Assembly: GCA_001557505.1 (NCBI GenBank)
Contig: LSAX01000009.1
Coordinates: 930,001-994,000, forward strand
Origin: Reticulascus tulasneorum
Lineage: Eukaryota; Ascomycota; Sordariomycetes; Glomerellales; Reticulascaceae
Length of the DNA: 64,000 nt
Direction: 5' to 3'
Within the stretch, counting starts at the first letter, position 1. Every line of letters starts with the position of its first letter. This document shows positions 60,185-64,000 of this stretch, piece after piece. A model generated the notes under the pieces. It had not been told where the DNA came from. It saw nothing but the letters and a program-made list of their open reading frames with translations, and made no database searches. Made by a program: the position numbers and the translations under genes.

Positions 60185-61042
60185 ATGGCCGATGGAGTTG
60201 GCGACCATGAACCTCCCCAAGCTTCCCGAGAACGGCGACATCGCCGGGGTCTTCTACCCCCCGAACTTGTTGACCTGATGGTTCCACCATTGAAATTCGG
60301 AGCCGCTGCAGGTCGGTCATAACCAATCCCCCCGCTCAATATGCTCGCATTCGTTGAGATAAATGGACTGCTTGCTCACCCTTATGTAGGATGTGTCGGA
60401 GTGGCATTTGGCACCGCCGCTGGCATCATCAGAGACGCGCCGCCACTTGTATTCGGTGTAATTGCTGGTTTTCAATGGTTCACCCTCGGGTCAAGCTACT
60501 GGTGTAGGTGTTCAGGCTCATTCATACCATGCGCAATCAAATGACCGGAAGTCTAGTGTCAAGAACCGTTGTCATGAAAGCCTGGGGTGGCGAGGAGACG
60601 CTTCGAAACTCGGACAAGACCAAGGCTAGTGCCATTTCTGGTGGGATTGCTGGGATGGCAGCAGGCTTGCTTCGTACGTATGCAGACTTCCGCGCATGCC
60701 CAACTGCTAAGTGACCTTCTAGGGGGGCCAAGAAATATCCCGTATGCTGTCATATTCTGGAGTTTGTTCGCAGGCGGTGGTCAGGCTATCGATAATCGCA
60801 TAAGAGCCATGGCCCCAGTCGATGCGCGCGATAAGAAAGGCTGGCTGGAGTCCAAATGGAGTCCGCTCAAGAAACTGACTGACGACGAGTATCGAGAACT
60901 CATTGATGGCAAGTTGCTCAAGGTTGATACAGAAATTGCTCTCATCGACGATAAAATTGCGGAGCTGAGAGCCTCAAAGGTGCAAGAGGAAGCCATTGGG
61001 GTAGATACGTCCATTTCGGACAGTGGAAAGCCCAGCAAATAG
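60185..61042 (+). CDS. Tim17/Tim22-like mitochondrial-type membrane protein
   Basis: Four exons: 60185-60311, 60390-60507, 60552-60673 and 60723-61042. The introns are 78, 44 and 49 bp; phases agree and give 228 residues. The 44-bp intron is short, so its limits are the least sure part. The protein starts hydrophilic (ERRHRRGLLPPELVDLMVPPLKFG). Gly-rich membrane helices of the Tim17/22 kind follow: AAAGCVGVAFGTAAGIIRDAPPLVFGVIAGFQWFTLG, KASAISGGIAGMAAGLLRGPRNIPYAVIFWSLFAGGGQAI. The C-terminal 100 residues are charged, with a helical KVDTEIALIDDKIAEL stretch. It resembles a conserved ascomycete family of unknown function; a role in a mitochondrial inner-membrane complex is inferred. Confidence 0.75.
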
Positions 61043-61484
61043 ACCACCATTTTGAACTACATGGTAATGCGTTATGAGTTCCTGGCCCACCTGGTTGATG
61101 AGCAGATCTGTGTTGCTGCTCGTCGATGCGGGCGACCTGAAACTCGACACACACCAACTCTCTAAGATTCATAACCTACATATGGTGATGTGATACGGAT
61201 GATTCCCCGCATATTGCATATGCCGACATCTCCAGTCTGGAATTTTGGCCAGGACACACAGGGGCATGTTCTTCACAAAACTCTAGAGCCGTTTGCCGAC
61301 AACCAACTGCAGGAGCGGTATGCACCTCGGTCAGTGATTGGTCAAGAGTGGCCAGCCTGATTACAGCTCAGGGCCTCGTCCTAGATCTCTCCCCAGCCAG
61401 CTCTTCTCTCCACATCGCTGACACCACCAAGCAATATCTCGATTTATCACTCATTTTCTCTCAGTGTCTTCTTTCTACAGAAAT
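61043..61484. other. intergenic promoter region
   Basis: Contains a C/T-rich stretch (61370-61480) just before the HET gene start. No gene seen. Confidence 0.4.
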
Positions 61485-63236
61485 ATGAGATTGATCAATG
61501 TTCGCACCTTCAAGATGGAGGAGTTCTTGGACGAGCAGCGCTATAAGTACGCGATCCTATCCCACACGTGGGGCAAGGAAGAGATCAGCTATCAAGAGTG
61601 GCTTGATTGGCAAGATGGCAAGAATCGCGGAGAAATCGAGGCCAAAGTAGGATTCAAGAAGATCCGCTGGACCTGTGAGACGGCGCGTAATGACGGCTAT
61701 CACTATGCTTGGGTTGATACAAACTGCATCGACAAGAAAAGCAGTGCCGAGCTTTCGGAGGCCATCAACTCGATGTTCGCTTGGTACAAGTCCTCTGCAG
61801 TCTGTTATGCTTATCTGAAAGATTTTACATGTGGCCAGGACCGGATAGCTTTACGTTCCTGTATATGGTTCACGCGAGGATGGACACTCCAAGAACTGCT
61901 AGCACCATCTAAGGTCGAGTTTTATGACAAACATTGGATGTTCGTGGGGACTAAGGAATCAATGCTCAGCGAACTATCTGACATCACTGGTATTCCGACG
62001 GCTGTTCTCGAATCCCCTTCCCGGATTCCGCTCTCTTGCATCGGCGAACGTATGTCATGGGCGTGCAAGCGCCACACAACACGCATTGAGGACGAGGCTT
62101 ATTCGCTTCTGGGTATTATGGGCATCAACATGTCCCTCCTTTACGGCGAAGGGAAAAGAGCATTCCACAGGCTTCAGGAGGAGATCATGAAGGTCAACAC
62201 TGACCAGTCTCTCTTCGCGTGGGATTCCCCAGAAATGCCGCAGACGAATTTGAACAGCCCGCGCTCTCTCGACCCAAGTTGGAACTCACTCCTCGCACCA
62301 TCACCTGCAGCGTTCGCAAACTGTCGACACGTCGAAAATAGCCACAAGTTCGCCTTCGATGCCACCACGAGAATATCCTCCATGACAAACTTCGGTGTCT
62401 CCATCCAGCTGTCGCTCCTGAGTACAGGCAGCCGATATTGGTCAAGGGCGCCTGGAAACGAACCAAACACGGCTGGCGAGATTGTATATGCGGCTCTCGA
62501 TTGCCTTAAGAACTCAGGCCGCCCAGACGTTAGAGCCATTTGTATTCCTCTGGCCCTGATAAGAGATTCACAGAACGCGTACACCAGATGCGGTGGCATC
62601 CTCCCAACATTACAGATTGAGGTTAGACATAGTACCCAAGAGCCAGTGCAAGTACATATCGCCAGGTTCAGAGAAGAAAATCGTTTGGTGCAAGATATAT
62701 CTCAGGCAATGAGCTCCTATTTGTCGTCCGGCTTGCAGCACATTTTCGTCTTGTTTACTGCCAATGATGCCCTGGAAACGTGGAAGGTGCGACTACTCAG
62801 TTCTACCGTAGACGAACCTGCACAAGTACCACACCCGATGGCTCTGCTTTTCGGCAGACAGTTGTTGCAGCGCCCTTTCACCCACGAGGGCGAAGAGCAT
62901 ATTTCGTACTCGATAGTCATGGCGACGAGTAGTGGCAGGGGGGTCGTTCTTGTTGTTACCATGCGCAAGGATCTCGCGTGTATCGGGTGCCGTTTCTACG
63001 ATCGGACCCGGCCTTTCGAGGCATTGGATCGGAATCTCGAGGAAATAGAACGTGGCGAGCGCGGCTTCAGTGCAAACCTGAACCACTATGGCGAAAGCAG
63101 CCTAAACGTTGAGGTTGGCTTAGCAACGAAGGCTTTAGCTCTTGGAGGTGCCCACGTAGTGTATGTGCCTCTGCATTTCAAGCTACAACCAAGCTGGCTT
63201 GAGAACCAGGCTGGCTTGAGAACCAAACTGGCTTGA
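61485..63236 (+). CDS. HET-domain (heterokaryon incompatibility-type) protein
   Basis: Intronless, 583 residues from ATG 61485. The N-terminal HET domain has all three conserved blocks: YAILSHTWGKEEISYQEW; YHYAWVDTNCIDKKSSAELSEAINSMFAWYKSSAVCYAYL; and WFTRGWTLQELLAPSKVEFYDKHW. DEAYSLLGIMGINMSLLYGEGKRAFHRLQEEIMK follows as in the large HET-E/TOL-like group. No NACHT or WD40 module follows; the C-terminal 300 residues are not a family I can name. HET proteins trigger cell death upon non-self recognition, though many genomic copies have unproven roles. The last dozen codons and the stop lie inside a 17-bp minisatellite. A pyrimidine-rich leader ending TTTCTACAG lies directly upstream; the sequence before the ATG could be an intron acceptor of a 5' UTR intron. 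Confidence 0.92.
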   Translation: MRLINVRTFKMEEFLDEQRYKYAILSHTWGKEEISYQEWLDWQDGKNRGEIEAKVGFKKIRWTCETARNDGYHYAWVDTNCIDKKSSAELSEAINSMFAWYKSSAVCYAYLKDFTCGQDRIALRSCIWFTRGWTLQELLAPSKVEFYDKHWMFVGTKESMLSELSDITGIPTAVLESPSRIPLSCIGERMSWACKRHTTRIEDEAYSLLGIMGINMSLLYGEGKRAFHRLQEEIMKVNTDQSLFAWDSPEMPQTNLNSPRSLDPSWNSLLAPSPAAFANCRHVENSHKFAFDATTRISSMTNFGVSIQLSLLSTGSRYWSRAPGNEPNTAGEIVYAALDCLKNSGRPDVRAICIPLALIRDSQNAYTRCGGILPTLQIEVRHSTQEPVQVHIARFREENRLVQDISQAMSSYLSSGLQHIFVLFTANDALETWKVRLLSSTVDEPAQVPHPMALLFGRQLLQRPFTHEGEEHISYSIVMATSSGRGVVLVVTMRKDLACIGCRFYDRTRPFEALDRNLEEIERGERGFSANLNHYGESSLNVEVGLATKALALGGAHVVYVPLHFKLQPSWLENQAGLRTKLA

Positions 63237-63310
63237 GAACCAAGCTGGCTTGAGAACTAAAGCTGGCTCCCTTCAGACCGAGCTGGCTTGAGAAACCAAG
63301 CTGGCTTGAG
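63187..63310. repeat. 17-bp minisatellite at the 3' end of the HET gene
   Basis: AACCAAGCTGGCTTGAG is repeated about seven times: four head-to-tail copies (63187-63254), one diverged longer copy, and two more ending at 63310. Because 17 is not a multiple of three, successive units are read in different frames. The HET stop (TGA, 63234-63236) lies in the third unit. Confidence 0.9.
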
Positions 63311-64000
63311 AACTAAAGCATGGATGATATGTAGTCAGAGCAAAAGTATGATAACCATACCACGGAGGATGAGGCAAGGACGTCGGCTGCTCACCAGCTC
63401 TGTTATCTACGAATCGTCGCTGCGAATGCTCGCCTATGTAAGGTAGGTAGTTGTAGATGGTCGTTGGTATCCTAGTCCAGCATAGCTATTTTAAATGTTT
63501 GCGTGGTGCCTTCCTAATATCTATAGATTCACTGGTTGGAGGTATGTATATTGATAAGGTCAATTGGTAGAATATAATGCCTACCGTCGACTGATTCTGT
63601 TCCCGTACAGTCTGAAGAAAGTGACCTTGTCTCAATTGCAGCCCACAGAGGTAATAAGTTCGTACTCAAGACTTTGGTATCTGGATGTATTGTGGCCAGT
63701 GAGGCCACATCACAGCTGGCACCTGTGTTGAGGGAGTGAGTAACGTAGGTAGTTTTAGTGGCTGACCTTGGCCGAAGCAAGCCCTGGACTGTGAAGCCAC
63801 TGGGATGGATGACCGCAGTCTGCCAGGAGGTGGGTAGGCACCTTATAGAGCTGACGCATGGGCCATCCACCCTCTGCAAGAAATCCAGCGCGGTGAGGTG
63901 AGGTGGGGTGCGTTTCCATAATGCAAAGAACTTCCGCCATCTAATTAATCCAACCAATGAGTAAGCGCCGGAGCTAACCGAGAGAGCCCATTCCTGGGAT
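63311..64000. other. downstream region of the HET gene
   Basis: No supported gene. A minus-strand open stretch (63529-63957) lacks protein-family features. An AGGTAGGTAG motif is at 63441-63450. Confidence 0.4.

Noticed and set aside
63529..63957. 142-codon minus-strand frame at the window end
   Set aside because: No recognisable protein features or family.

Overview
This is nuclear DNA of a filamentous ascomycete (Pezizomycotina; a sordariomycete is the better guess, but no marker here settles it). Genes carry short introns of about 44-84 bp with GT..AG ends and CTAAC/CTGAC-type branch sites. The gene content is typically fungal: HET domain, WSC/LysM/chitin-binding modules, DUF3176, UstYa/DUF3328, and long uncharacterised membrane-protein families. 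AGGTAGGTA-type microsatellites also occur. Exon limits below were worked out by hand from splice signals, reading phase and family resemblance; no alignment or transcript data were available.

Left part (1-17.5 kb): a fungal catalase-peroxidase (katG) converges on an SVOP/NiaP-like MFS transporter. A secreted nucleoside hydrolase, a glutathione S-transferase, a secreted SET-domain protein and an unknown membrane protein follow. Three small, cysteine-rich or secreted proteins (14.2, 15.6 and 17.2 kb) lie around an AT-rich, probably RIP-decayed island.

Decay zone (17.5-29 kb): an ankyrin-repeat pseudogene abuts a truncated DUF3176 pseudogene. An intact four-exon membrane protein of an uncharacterised fungal family comes next, then a WSC-LysM-CBM18 chitin-binding gene with two homopolymer frameshifts and a stop.

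RiPP-like island (30-39.5 kb): the most interesting part. A secreted precursor gene (36752-37311) is built from tandemly duplicated exon-intron units. Each full unit encodes DKR followed by a YLQYKTAPGIPPPPK-type core, and the DKR supplies a Kex2-type cleavage site. About 1 kb downstream on the same strand is a complete UstYa/DUF3328 oxidase with both HxxHC motifs. To the left are an isoflavone-reductase/NmrA-like reductase, a classical SDR and an extended SDR. Two CGG-N4-CCG elements sit upstream of the two minus-strand reductases. This looks like an undescribed dikaritin-type ribosomal peptide cluster of asperipin-like composition (precursor + UstYa + isoflavone-reductase-like enzyme). A degenerate membrane-protein gene marks its right edge.

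Right part (41.5-64 kb): mostly conserved housekeeping genes. These are a DUF1304 protein, a Golgi pH regulator/GPR89-type protein, a universal stress protein with an 844-bp intron, eIF3 subunit L divergent from the ribosome-maturation GTPase EFL1, eIF4B with a 4-nt first coding exon, and a Tim17/22-like membrane protein. The window closes with a HET-domain gene whose C-terminus runs into a 17-bp minisatellite.
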